NCBI GenBank assembly: GCA_949287655.1
Contig: CASEHD010000003.1
Location: 70,897 to 134,896 of the forward strand
Source: an uncultured Christensenella sp.
GTDB lineage: Bacteria > Bacillota > Clostridia > Christensenellales > UBA3700
DNA: 64,000 nucleotides
Direction of reading: 5' to 3'
Both the position numbers and the translations under genes were made by a program. Shown in pieces: positions 8,432-17,276 of this stretch; the first letter of the stretch is position 1; the number at the start of each line of letters is the position of its first letter. Below the pieces are notes generated by a model that saw only the letters and a program-made list of their open reading frames with translations, ran no database searches and was not told the origin of the DNA.

Positions 8432-9315
8432 AGATGAGTTTCCAGTTTTATATATCCGCCGTCCGCGGCGCATATCCCGAGTATTTCACCGTCGCAGGTC
8501 GCGACGAATTTTTTGTTTTTAACGTTACCGCGGTCAAAATTGACGGTCTGACCGCATTTCAGCCTCTTTGCAGTTTCGCCGTCTACCCCGGCAAACTCAA
8601 ACAATTTTAAAAGCGCGTCCTTTTCTTCCGTCACGTTGTTCAAAGGATCTCTTAAAAATTTATCGAGCGGCACGGCGTCCTTTTCGGTAAATCCCGCGCA
8701 TGCGGTGCGTTTCAATGAGGACATATACGCGATCGCCCCGACTTTTTTTGCGAGATCTCTGCAAATGCTTCTGATATAAGTGCCTGAACTGCATTCGATA
8801 TCCAGTCCGATCTCGGCAGTTCTGCCGTATTCGTCGCAATATTCGCTGAATATCCCGATCGAATAAATCGTGATCTTTTTTGCGGGAAGCGCGACTTCTT
8901 CTCCCTTTCTCGCCAATTTGTACGCGCGTACGCCGTTCACGTTGACGGCGCTGTAAGCGGGCGGGATCTGTTCAGTCTCTCCTTCAAAGGTCTTCAACGC
9001 CTTTTTTATCTCTTTAATGTCGGGATAAAAATCGTTTTCCTTTACTACAACTCCTTCTCGGTCGAACGTGTCTGTCTCCTTCCCGAAAGTAAAGTAAGCG
9101 GAATATCTCTTTCTCTCTTTCTGAACGTAGTCGAAAAGCTTTGTAAGCTTTCCGAATCCCAGCACGAGCACGCCTTCCGCGGCGGGGTCCAGAGTGCCTG
9201 TATGACCGCACTTTATCTTGCGGCCCAAAGCCTTCGACAGCGCGTTTCTGCACTTTATCACCACGTCGCTCGAAGAAAGTCCCGCGGGTTTATATATCAC
9301 AGCCACGCAATTCAT
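8416..9315 (-). CDS. truB: tRNA pseudouridine-55 synthase
   Basis: A 299-residue TruB. The catalytic motif GHTGTLDPAAEGVLVLGFG places the active aspartate at residue 43. The C-terminal PUA-like part is present. It converts U55 of the tRNA T-loop to pseudouridine. The start at 9315 is fixed by an ATGA overlap with the nrnA stop and by AGGGA upstream; the longer frame to 9330 is not needed. Confidence 0.97.
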   Translation of the reverse strand: MNCVAVIYKPAGLSSSDVVIKCRNALSKALGRKIKCGHTGTLDPAAEGVLVLGFGKLTKLFDYVQKERKRYSAYFTFGKETDTFDREGVVVKENDFYPDIKEIKKALKTFEGETEQIPPAYSAVNVNGVRAYKLARKGEEVALPAKKITIYSIGIFSEYCDEYGRTAEIGLDIECSSGTYIRSICRDLAKKVGAIAYMSSLKRTACAGFTEKDAVPLDKFLRDPLNNVTEEKDALLKLFEFAGVDGETAKRLKCGQTVNFDRGNVKNKKFVATCDGEILGICAADGGYIKLETHLWNSL

Positions 9316-10289
9316 AAACAGTCCCTGCAAGCCTTGAGCACTTTATCCTTGACGTCCTCGAAAAATCCGCTTGTTCTGCAGCCTGCGGCATTCTTGTGCC
9401 CGCCGCCGCCGAATATACCGGCAATTTCGTTGGCGTCGACTCCGTCCACGGTGCGGAAACTGACTTTGTACTGCATGTCGCCCTTAGTCTCGGTTATCGA
9501 AAAGGCTATCTTTACGCCGCTTATGTTCAGGATATTGTTTATAATGCCTTCGGTGTCCGCTTCCGTCGTACCGGTCGCCTCAAAATCGGCTTTTTTAAAG
9601 AATATGCCGGCTATCGTGCCGTCGTCGTACAGCTTCGTCGCACTGAGTACCCGGTTTTTCAGGTTGAAAACGTTGTAATCGATTGACTTCATGAAATTGT
9701 CGAATATCTCGTTCGCTTTAAAGTCGTATACGATCAGCGAAGCGGCGGTAAGCAGCGTCTTTTGCGTGACCGACGAGAAGGAAAAACCTCCGGTATCGGT
9801 AACGAGCGCGCAGTAAAGCAATTTTGCCACGGTATCGTCGATACACTTTTTGCGCTTATCCATCGCGGATATAAGGTCGAAAACGACTTCCGCGGTGGCG
9901 GCGGCGTCCGTCTCGACGATATTCAGATCTCCGCGCTTTCCTCTCGACAGATGATGGTCGACGAAAATGCCGTATCTGCATGAATAATACGCCCTGTCGT
10001 ACGCGCCCAGTCTGCCGTCGTCCGAACAGTCCACCGCGATCGCGAGGTCGCAGGGCGAAAAGCTCTCTTTATTGTAGTCGTCCAGACCATCGAGAAACTT
10101 TAACTTATCGTTGAAAACGCCGTCGCAAAAAACGTATGGCTGTTTACCATACGTTTTAAGCGCGCGGTAAAGCGCAAGTGCGCTGCCGCAAGTGTCTCCG
10201 TCGGGATTGACGTGGCTGAAAAGCGCGATCGTATGCGCCTTGTCTACAGCCGCCAGAAATCTTTCAATCTGCTGATCCTTTACCGTCAT
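9312..10289 (-). CDS. nrnA: DHH-family oligoribonuclease / pAp phosphatase
   Basis: A 325-residue protein with DHH-superfamily motifs SHVNPDGDTCGSALAL, AVDCSDDGRLG, FVDHHLSRG and the C-terminal DHHA1 signature FGGGGHKNAAG. NrnA degrades very short RNAs and dephosphorylates pAp in the cytoplasm. It overlaps rbfA by 26 bases and truB by 4, so it belongs to the nusA-infB operon, its usual place in Firmicutes. Confidence 0.95.
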   Translation of the reverse strand: MTVKDQQIERFLAAVDKAHTIALFSHVNPDGDTCGSALALYRALKTYGKQPYVFCDGVFNDKLKFLDGLDDYNKESFSPCDLAIAVDCSDDGRLGAYDRAYYSCRYGIFVDHHLSRGKRGDLNIVETDAAATAEVVFDLISAMDKRKKCIDDTVAKLLYCALVTDTGGFSFSSVTQKTLLTAASLIVYDFKANEIFDNFMKSIDYNVFNLKNRVLSATKLYDDGTIAGIFFKKADFEATGTTEADTEGIINNILNISGVKIAFSITETKGDMQYKVSFRTVDGVDANEIAGIFGGGGHKNAAGCRTSGFFEDVKDKVLKACRDCL

Positions 10290-10626
10290 TTTTATTCAAC
10301 TCCGTTAGTCTTTTGTCCATACTCATGCCGTAGCTGACAGACGTGTCGAGGATAAATCTGAGCGCTGGTACGGCGCGCAGTATCATCGCGTTTTTCAGTC
10401 TGGATTTGATATAGCCTTCGGCGCTGTTCAGTCCGGCAAGTACGTCCTCGACGTTTCCATTCTGACCGAATATGCTGACGTAAACTTTCGCAAGCGTAAG
10501 GTCTTTATCCACGCTCACGTCCATAACGCTGACAAGCCCGGTGACCCTGGGGTCTCGTACGCCGTCGCGCAGAATTATCGCCAGCTGTCTTTTTAGTTCG
10601 GCGTTTATTCTGTCAAGCCTATTCAT
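10264..10626 (-). CDS. rbfA: Ribosome-binding factor A
   Basis: A 120-residue protein with the KH-like RbfA fold: RINAELKRQLAIILRDGVRD at the start, RVTGLVSVMDVSVDKDLTLAKVYVS in the middle and the conserved LRFILDTSV near the end. It matures the 16S rRNA 5' end in 30S assembly. The start overlaps infB by 8 bases. Confidence 0.97.
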   Translation of the reverse strand: MNRLDRINAELKRQLAIILRDGVRDPRVTGLVSVMDVSVDKDLTLAKVYVSIFGQNGNVEDVLAGLNSAEGYIKSRLKNAMILRAVPALRFILDTSVSYGMSMDKRLTELNKNDGKGSAD

Positions 10627-13138
10627 TCTTCACCTGTATCATCTCATACGCTTCAATAACGTCGCCCTCTTTGATATCGCCGAATTTTTCAAGTCCGATA
10701 CCGCATTCGTATCCGCTCGCGACCTCTTTTGCGTCGCTTTTTTCTCTCTTGAGCGAAGCGATGTCGCCGTCGAATACGACGATATTGTCGCGGATAAGTC
10801 TCGCTTTGTTCGTCCTCGCGACCTTACCGTCCGTAACGTAGCAGCCTGCTATCGTGCCGACGCCGCTGATCCTGAACGTAGCCCTGACTTCGGCGTGACC
10901 GACGATCTCTTCCTTGTATACCGGCGCGAGCATACCCTTGAGCGCGCTTTGTATATCTTCGATAGCTTCATAGATAACGCGGTAATATCTGATCTCGATA
11001 GAGCTTCTCTCCGCCAGCTGTCTCGCCTTTGGCTCCGCTTTAACGTTGAACGCGAGGATTATTGCGTTTGACGTATACGCAAGGTTGACGTCTCCTTCGC
11101 TGATCGCGCCGACGCCTGCGTGTATTATCGATATCTTTACGTTGTCGTCCTTCATCTTGTCGGAAATTTCCAGCAAAGACTGCTTCATCGCTTCCGCAGA
11201 CCCCTGGACGTCCGCCTTTATGATGACGGCGAGAGACTTGACCTCTTCGTCGGAAACATTCTTGAACATATCTTCGAGGGTCTTTGCGCTCGCGGTGCGA
11301 TTCTGCATTTCAATCCTCTCTTTCGCCGCTCTTTCCGCCGCGACTTCTTTCGCGAGTTTTTCGTCGCTTACGACCACGAGTTTGTCGCCCGCGTTCGGAA
11401 CCTCCGTAAAGCCCTGTACCTGCGCCGCGAAAGAAGGCTTCGCCTCCTTGACGCGCTTGCCTGTAAAGTCAGTCATTGAACGTATTTTGCCGACGCAGGT
11501 GCCTGCGACGACGTAATCGGATACGTGCAGCGTGCCGTTCTGAACCAGTACTGTAGCGACCGGTCCGAGACCTTTGTCAAGTCTGGCTTCGATGATCGAG
11601 CCTTGCGCCGGGCAATCTTCGACAGCTTTGAGGTCGAGTACTTCGGCAACGAGAAGTATGCCTTCAAGAAGTTCGGGAACGCCCTGACCCGTCTTTGCGC
11701 TGACAGGGCACATCATGACGTCTCCGCCCCATTCTTCGACGAGAACGTCGTGAGCCGCAAGCTGCTGTTTAAGACTTTCGAGATTTGCCGTAGGCTTATC
11801 TATTTTATTCGCGGCGATGATTATTGAAACGCCCGCGTTCTTCGCGTGATTGATCGCTTCTACGGTCTGCGGCATTATTCCGTCGTCCGCCGCAACGACT
11901 ATTACCGCTATATCGGTAACGTTCGCGCCGCGCATTCTCATCGCGGTAAACGCCTGGTGACCGGGGGTGTCGAGGAAGGTTATCTTCTCGCCGTTGACCT
12001 CAATCGAGTACGCGCCGATATGCTGGGTTATGCCGCCCGCTTCGCCGCGCGCGACGTTGCTTTTTCTGATATAGTCGAGAAGCGAAGTTTTGCCGTGGTC
12101 GACGTGACCCATGATCGTAACGATCGGGGGGCGTCTTTTCATCTTCTCTTCGCCGTATTCGACATGAGTGAGTTCGTTGAGCTTATCCTCTGCGGTCGTA
12201 TCCTGTTTGAGTTCAAGCGTAATGCCGTAATCGAGCGCGACGAATTCGGCGGTTTCGAAGTCAATACTGTCGTTAATCGTCGCGAATTTGCCCATATCGA
12301 AAAGTTTTTTGACTATTTCGGTCGAGCTTTTTCCGATCTTTTCGCTGAGAACCTTTATCGCAACGGGATCGGTATTGATGACCGCGTGTTCGATGACGAT
12401 TGCCTGCGGGGTGAATATTTCCTTCTTGCCCTGCTTTCTGACTTTGACGTGTCTGACCTGACCTTCTTCGTCGTCGCCGTCCTCGTAAACATAGCCTTTT
12501 TTCAGAAGATCGCGTTTACTGAGACCTTTTTTGTTGTCGTCTTTTGCACCTGTCTGCTTTTTCTTGTTGTCCTTCTTGTACTGGGAATTCGCGCCTTGCT
12601 GGGGAGGAACTTCGAACACTCTGGTCTGTGTGCCGCCCTTCGGTCTCTGCTGATAACCGCCCTGCTGTCCGGGAGCGCCGGGACGACGGGGTCTGTCGCC
12701 CTGCGGTCTCTGACCTTCTCTTCTGCCTCCTATCTTTGCCTCGGGATTGATATAAGTCCTGGGCTGGACGGGCTTCTGAACCGGTTTTTTTTCAGCCGCC
12801 GGTCTTGAGGGTTCTGCGGCTTTGACCTCTTCCTTGACCTCTGGTTTAGCTTCTTCGACGACCTCTTCGGGTTCTTCTACGGAAGGTCTGTCGTTGTCTG
12901 TCGCCGCGTCGCGGGCAAGAGCTTTTTCCTCTTCCTCAATGCGTTGCAACTCTTCCTGGGCCTGTCTGGTAAGTTCTTCCTTAACGCGGGCTATCTTGTC
13001 CAGAGTTTCCTTTACGCTCGCTTTGGACGAAATGACCCTGCCGATAAGAGGCTTGACTTTGTCGTTGACAAACGCCCCTACCTCCTTCAGGTTCTTGGTG
13101 TAATCTACCTTTTCAGTCGTGTTGTTTTCGTTAGCCAC
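10619..13138 (-). CDS. infB: Translation initiation factor IF-2
   Basis: An 839-residue IF-2. A charged, Pro/Gln/Arg-rich low-complexity N-terminus (about 75-235) precedes an IF2-N domain (about 255-305) and the G domain with GHVDHGKTS, DTPGHQAF and NKID. Domains II and IV complete it. It positions initiator tRNA on the ribosome with GTP. It starts 4 bases after the ylxQ gene stop. Confidence 0.98.
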   Translation of the reverse strand: MANENNTTEKVDYTKNLKEVGAFVNDKVKPLIGRVISSKASVKETLDKIARVKEELTRQAQEELQRIEEEEKALARDAATDNDRPSVEEPEEVVEEAKPEVKEEVKAAEPSRPAAEKKPVQKPVQPRTYINPEAKIGGRREGQRPQGDRPRRPGAPGQQGGYQQRPKGGTQTRVFEVPPQQGANSQYKKDNKKKQTGAKDDNKKGLSKRDLLKKGYVYEDGDDEEGQVRHVKVRKQGKKEIFTPQAIVIEHAVINTDPVAIKVLSEKIGKSSTEIVKKLFDMGKFATINDSIDFETAEFVALDYGITLELKQDTTAEDKLNELTHVEYGEEKMKRRPPIVTIMGHVDHGKTSLLDYIRKSNVARGEAGGITQHIGAYSIEVNGEKITFLDTPGHQAFTAMRMRGANVTDIAVIVVAADDGIMPQTVEAINHAKNAGVSIIIAANKIDKPTANLESLKQQLAAHDVLVEEWGGDVMMCPVSAKTGQGVPELLEGILLVAEVLDLKAVEDCPAQGSIIEARLDKGLGPVATVLVQNGTLHVSDYVVAGTCVGKIRSMTDFTGKRVKEAKPSFAAQVQGFTEVPNAGDKLVVVSDEKLAKEVAAERAAKERIEMQNRTASAKTLEDMFKNVSDEEVKSLAVIIKADVQGSAEAMKQSLLEISDKMKDDNVKISIIHAGVGAISEGDVNLAYTSNAIILAFNVKAEPKARQLAERSSIEIRYYRVIYEAIEDIQSALKGMLAPVYKEEIVGHAEVRATFRISGVGTIAGCYVTDGKVARTNKARLIRDNIVVFDGDIASLKREKSDAKEVASGYECGIGLEKFGDIKEGDVIEAYEMIQVKNE

Positions 13139-13141
13139 AAA

Positions 13142-13465
13142 CTACCTCCGTAACGTGTCGCCCTGACCGGACGCCGATATTCGTTTGATCTGATCCGCAA
13201 GCGATCCGTCTGTGATCGCGACGATCTTCACATTGTTTCTTTTTAGGACTCTGTTCAGATATCCTTCTTCGACCGGCAAAAAAGCCGCGCCTTTGCTTTC
13301 GCAGAAATTCTGCGCCTTTTTCCTTGCGCTTTGTCCGAGCGTTTCGTCGTACAGCACGACTCCCGGGACCTGTTTTAGTCTTAAAAGACATTCAAGACCG
13401 AACGCCGCCTTTTTCGCTCTTACGGCAAAGCCGATATATGCGTCAATTCCCGTCGTTTTCGTCAT
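13142..13465 (-). CDS. ylxQ: L7Ae-family ribosomal protein (YlxQ)
   Basis: A 107-residue protein of the L7Ae/L30e/S12e RNA-binding family, beginning IDAYIGFAVRAKKAAFGLEC and containing VKIVAITDGSLADQIKR. It overlaps ylxR by 23 bases and is immediately followed by infB. The family binds kink-turn RNA; the precise cellular role of YlxQ is not settled. Confidence 0.92.
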   Translation of the reverse strand: MTKTTGIDAYIGFAVRAKKAAFGLECLLRLKQVPGVVLYDETLGQSARKKAQNFCESKGAAFLPVEEGYLNRVLKRNNVKIVAITDGSLADQIKRISASGQGDTLRR

Positions 13466-13712
13466 ACTCTTTAAGAAGCCTGTCGTAAACTTCCTGATCG
13501 ACCTTGCAATTCAGCGCGCGGTCGAGAGCTTTCGACTTTATGCACTTATTAAGACATGTCTTGTCTTTGCAGATATACGCGCCTCTGCCGTTTTTCTTGC
13601 CCGTGAAATCGAGAGAGATCGCGCCTTCCGGATCGCGGACGACTCTTATCATCTCGTTTTTCGGCTTTGCCGTACGGCATGCAATGCACGTCCTTTCGGG
13701 AATTTTCTTCAC
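13443..13712 (-). CDS. ylxR: YlxR family RNA-binding protein (RnpM type)
   Basis: An 89-residue protein starting KKIPERTCIACRTAKPKNEM, with RVVRDPEG and GRGAYICKDKTCL, the hallmark motifs of the YlxR fold. It lies between nusA and ylxQ as in most Firmicutes. Family knowledge: YlxR proteins bind RNA, and in B. subtilis one (RnpM) interacts with RNase P RNA, which matters here because the RNase P RNA gene in this window looks abnormal. Confidence 0.94.
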   Translation of the reverse strand: MKKIPERTCIACRTAKPKNEMIRVVRDPEGAISLDFTGKKNGRGAYICKDKTCLNKCIKSKALDRALNCKVDQEVYDRLLKEYDENDGN

Positions 13713-13715
13713 TTT

Positions 13716-14795
13716 TTACTCCTCGTCGCCGCTTTCGTCGGCGGGAATGCTTTCAACGGAAGAATACGGTTTTACATCGATCTTCCATTCGGTCAGTTTA
13801 GCGGCTAAACGGACGTTCTGTCCCTGCTTTCCGATAGCGAGAGAGAGTTTGTCGTCCGCAACGATCGCCTTCGCGCTCTTCTCTTCGTCGTTGACCTGTA
13901 CCATGATGACCTTGGCGGGGCTGAGCGCCCTGGCGATATATTCGAGCGGATCCGCGCACCAGCCGATAACGTCGATCTTTTCGCCGTTGAGCTCGCCGAC
14001 AATGCCGTTTATTCTCATACCTCTCTGACCGATGCAGCTGCCGACAGCGTCGACGCTGGGGTCGTCTGAATAGACCGCCATCTTCGTCCTGTAACCCGCT
14101 TCTCTGACAATCTTCTTTATCTTTACGAGACCGGATTTTATCTCAGGCACTTCCATTTCAAACAGTCTCTTGACGAAATCGCGATGAGATCTGGACACCA
14201 TGACCTGAGAGCTGCCCCTGAAATCCGTGCGTATATTCTTTACGAATACTTTGAGGACGTCGCCCTGCTTGTATATCTCGCCCTTGATCTGGTCCTGCGG
14301 CATCATAACGCCTTCCATCTGCGAGCCGGAGATGTCGAGATATATCCTGTCGCCGTCGATTCTTCTTATCTGAGCGGTCACGATCTCGCCTTCTTTCTGG
14401 GTCATATCCTCTAAGGTGATCTTCTTGTGCTCGTCCATGAGCTTCTGCATAAAGACCTGCTTCGCTGTCTGAGCGTCGATACGGCTGAACTCCTTGGGAG
14501 AGATCTCCTCTATAACGCGGTCGCCGATTTTGTAAGACGACTTGATCTTCTTAGCGTCTTCAAGGGAAATCTCCTTTTCCGGATCCTCGACGGTCTCTAC
14601 GACTTCCTGATACGCGACTATCCTGATGCGGTTGCGCTGTTCGTCTATCTGAACGCTTACCGGGCGGGCCTCGCCGGACTCTCTCTTGTAAGCCGCGGCA
14701 ATAGCAGCTTCGAGAGATTTAATCGTCAGATCTTTGTCGATCTTTCCTTCTTTTTCAAGCAAGTCGAGCGCAAGAAAAAAATCCTTGTTAATCAT
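13716..14795 (-). CDS. nusA: Transcription termination/antitermination factor NusA
   Basis: A 359-residue NusA in the short Gram-positive form: N-terminal RNA-polymerase-binding domain, S1 domain (GEIVTAQIRRIDGDRIYLDI), then two KH domains (GSCIGQRGMRINGI and KLSLAIGKQGQNVRLAAKL). It lacks the C-terminal acidic repeats of E. coli NusA, as expected. It modulates pausing and termination and heads the ylxR-ylxQ-infB group 10 bases after rimP. Confidence 0.98.
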   Translation of the reverse strand: MINKDFFLALDLLEKEGKIDKDLTIKSLEAAIAAAYKRESGEARPVSVQIDEQRNRIRIVAYQEVVETVEDPEKEISLEDAKKIKSSYKIGDRVIEEISPKEFSRIDAQTAKQVFMQKLMDEHKKITLEDMTQKEGEIVTAQIRRIDGDRIYLDISGSQMEGVMMPQDQIKGEIYKQGDVLKVFVKNIRTDFRGSSQVMVSRSHRDFVKRLFEMEVPEIKSGLVKIKKIVREAGYRTKMAVYSDDPSVDAVGSCIGQRGMRINGIVGELNGEKIDVIGWCADPLEYIARALSPAKVIMVQVNDEEKSAKAIVADDKLSLAIGKQGQNVRLAAKLTEWKIDVKPYSSVESIPADESGDEE

Positions 14796-14804
14796 TTTGT
14801 CCTC

Positions 14805-15272
14805 CTAGAACTTGATAACCGCTCTCGCGAGGGCTATCTCTTTGATATTTAGTTGTATGGTTTTTCCTTTGCAGGAAACTTTTACGTAATTAAAACCGTC
14901 GTCGACCTCTTCGAGAACCGCTTCGAATTTCTTAACGCCTTCGACCGGTTTATAAAGCGATATCTCGATCTCCTCGTTCAAGTGCTTTTTATAGTCCCTG
15001 AGCGTCTTGAAAGGTCTGTCGAGACCGGGCGAAGAGACGTTTAGCGTATACGGCTTTCCTTCGGTCGGATCCAGCTCGTCGAGAGGAGCGTCGATCGCGT
15101 TGTGAACGGCTTCGCAGTCGTCGAGCGAGACGCCGCCTTCCTTGTCGATATATATCGTGAGCGAACCGTCGGAGTCTCCTCTTTTCTTGAATTCGACTTC
15201 GACGAGTTCGATATTCATTTTGTCCAGTATGGGCAGTATCAAAGCGCGTACGCTGTCGCAGATTTTTGACAT
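14805..15272 (-). CDS. rimP: Ribosome maturation factor RimP
   Basis: A 155-residue protein with the RimP signatures LIIL-type N-terminus (ILPILDKMNIELVEVEFKK), GVSLDDCEAVHNAID and YTLNVSSPGLDRPFKTLRDY. It acts in 30S subunit assembly. The ATG is preceded by AAGGAGAG. First gene of the nusA operon; a 263-base gap separates it from the PolC-like gene. Confidence 0.97.
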   Translation of the reverse strand: MSKICDSVRALILPILDKMNIELVEVEFKKRGDSDGSLTIYIDKEGGVSLDDCEAVHNAIDAPLDELDPTEGKPYTLNVSSPGLDRPFKTLRDYKKHLNEEIEISLYKPVEGVKKFEAVLEEVDDGFNYVKVSCKGKTIQLNIKEIALARAVIKF

Positions 15273-15535
15273 ATACTCTCCTTACATAATTAAAGCGACT
15301 GATTTCAGCCGCTTAGTAAGTCAATACTATCTTGTGTTTATATTAACATATATAAAATACAAAAGCAACGATTTTTTTATCAATTGTACCAAATTGGCGC
15401 AATTTTTGTCTTCGGAGATAAAGAAAACACACAAAAACGTGCTTTTCGTCCTTTAAATCAGCGCCGGAAAGACTTTCCGACCGCTTGCAGAAAGTTTAAA
15501 CGAGATAAAAAGCCTTTTTTTCAACAAACAGCGGT
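15273..15535 (-). promoter_or_regulatory. rimP-nusA operon leader region
   Basis: A 263-base AT-rich gap. On the minus strand it holds a TTGACT box and, nearer the gene, an AGCGGCTGA-AA-TCAGTCGCT hairpin followed by TTTAATT, which could act as an attenuator or weak terminator. No clear -10 accompanies the TTGACT. No small gene was recognised. Confidence 0.35.
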
Positions 15536-17122
15536 TTAACCGATTTTCGAAACGTCGACAAAGTCGCACAGTTTGATGAAAAGCTGAGCTGTAGCGTACG
15601 CGTCGTAATATGCGCGGTGAGCTTCGACCAGTTCTATATCGAATTCCTTGCAGAGCACGCGCAGGTTAAGCTGCCCCTTTCTGCCCGTCTTTACCCTGTA
15701 ATTCTGCGCTATGACCATAGTGTCTTTTGTCTGATTGGGCACGTGCATTCCCTGTTCGGCCGCTTCGTTTTTCAGTACGATAAAGTCGAAATTGTTGCCG
15801 TTGTGCGCGACAAGGACCGCGTTGCCTGCCCACGCGAGAAAGTCCGGCAAGACGTCCTCTATGTACGGCGCGTCCTCAACCATGTCGTCATATATGTGAT
15901 TGGTCGCGGAAGCTCCCTCCGGAATATGCATTTTCGGGTCGACAAGCGTTGAAAAATACTCTGTGCATACGCCGTTCACTATCTTTACCGCGCCGATCTC
16001 TATTATTTTGCAAGGCACGCCGTTATCTATTAATCCCGTCGTTTCAAGGTCGAACACGACAAAGGTGTTATCGGTAAGATAAGCGGGTTTTTCCGTAACG
16101 AGATCAAACAGGTTCTGCTGAGTGGTTATCTCAAGCGGCTTCGCTTTTACCGGCACGTAAGTCTTTTTACGGCGCAGGTCTTCTTCTGTAAGTATAGAAG
16201 AGTAATTTATCTTGCAGAAGCTCACGCTTTTCGCTATAAGCGAAAGTCCGCCGCGGAAGCTGTCGTTCTGAAGGTCGCCGACGACAGCTATTTCAGCCCC
16301 TTCTTCTACTACGTCGAGAGGTCCTTTCGACTCTTTTCTGGTAAAATAACAGCATCTCATCACGCCTGTCGAGTCGTTGATCGTGAAATTATAATACTGT
16401 TTGCCGGATGATTTGGAATTTTTTGAGATAATGCTCTCGACCTTGCCGGTCACACATATCGACTGCTGCGGCGACTTGCAGGCGCGTATATACCGCGCCT
16501 TGGAAGTAATGTCGCTGCCGCATAGCTTATGCAGCGCGCTTATCTCTATGTAACAATCGTCTATGACAACAGGGACTTCTTCTTTTGCGGTCTCCGAAAT
16601 GACGAATTTGTCCGTATAATTTATCTTTATCTCGTTTTCGCGGTCGTAAGACGAATCAAGATAATCTTTGAGTCCGCCGGGAAGATTGCATCTGTTGAAG
16701 AGATCAGCGACCGACTTGACCACGGTAAACGTGACCGTAACTTTTTTATCGCCGCAGACTATCTCGGTATTATCGCTTGATATGAGGACAGAATAAGCTC
16801 TGTGGAATTTGTTTACATACTCTTTTACAAGTTTAAAGACAATCTCGGGATCCACGCCGAACTTTCTGTAAGATACGGTGACTGTGTATTCCGACGGCAG
16901 TATCTCGACGGCGAAAGAAAGTATTCTTTTCTTATCCTCTTCCGTCAGAGTCTTATCTCCCGAATATGGCACGCCGAACTGCACTGCGACCGTCTTTCCG
17001 TCAACGTCGAGGTCAACCGAACGCACGCGCAGAAAGTCATACGCCCCGTCAAAGCGTATGTTCAGCAGTTTAATGAAATCAGTCTTTTCGCCGCTTTGAT
17101 TTTTGTCTTTTGCTTCTTCCAT
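15536..17122 (-). CDS. PolC-derived exonuclease: PolC N-terminal domain, OB fold and DEDDh exonuclease, no polymerase
   Basis: About 528 residues, located exactly where polC lies in Firmicutes (ispG - here - rimP). Numbered from the ATG at 17122: residues about 10-190 resemble the PolC N-terminal domain; about 220-305 are an OB fold (SICVTGKVESI ... VVGDLQNDSF); about 352-525 are a complete proofreading exonuclease with FVVFDLETTGL, LVAHNGNNFDF and HRAYYDAYAT, so all DEDDh residues are present. The PHP segment (HLHTPMS type) that normally precedes the exonuclease is missing, and the frame stops right after it, with no PHP remainder and no polymerase. The linker carries QQNLF, resembling a sliding-clamp-binding motif. 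The start is uncertain: a TTG at 17155 extends it by 11 residues, and neither start has a good ribosome binding site. Inference: an auxiliary proofreading subunit derived from PolC. Confidence 0.85.
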   Translation of the reverse strand: MEEAKDKNQSGEKTDFIKLLNIRFDGAYDFLRVRSVDLDVDGKTVAVQFGVPYSGDKTLTEEDKKRILSFAVEILPSEYTVTVSYRKFGVDPEIVFKLVKEYVNKFHRAYSVLISSDNTEIVCGDKKVTVTFTVVKSVADLFNRCNLPGGLKDYLDSSYDRENEIKINYTDKFVISETAKEEVPVVIDDCYIEISALHKLCGSDITSKARYIRACKSPQQSICVTGKVESIISKNSKSSGKQYYNFTINDSTGVMRCCYFTRKESKGPLDVVEEGAEIAVVGDLQNDSFRGGLSLIAKSVSFCKINYSSILTEEDLRRKKTYVPVKAKPLEITTQQNLFDLVTEKPAYLTDNTFVVFDLETTGLIDNGVPCKIIEIGAVKIVNGVCTEYFSTLVDPKMHIPEGASATNHIYDDMVEDAPYIEDVLPDFLAWAGNAVLVAHNGNNFDFIVLKNEAAEQGMHVPNQTKDTMVIAQNYRVKTGRKGQLNLRVLCKEFDIELVEAHRAYYDAYATAQLFIKLCDFVDVSKIG

Positions 17123-17276
17123 ATCTCTTAAAGTTATATTTATCTTTTTATTCAATGCGAACGTGTCGCGTTTTTACTCTTTTATTTAGTAATGTTTCGG
17201 CTGATTTTTTTAAATTAAATTCTAAATTAAGCCGATTTATATAATAATTTGTTCAAAAATTATAAATATTGGTTAA

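Noticed and set aside
11846..12808. A 320-codon plus-strand open frame
   Set aside because: It is antisense to the infB coding region and shows no recognisable domain.
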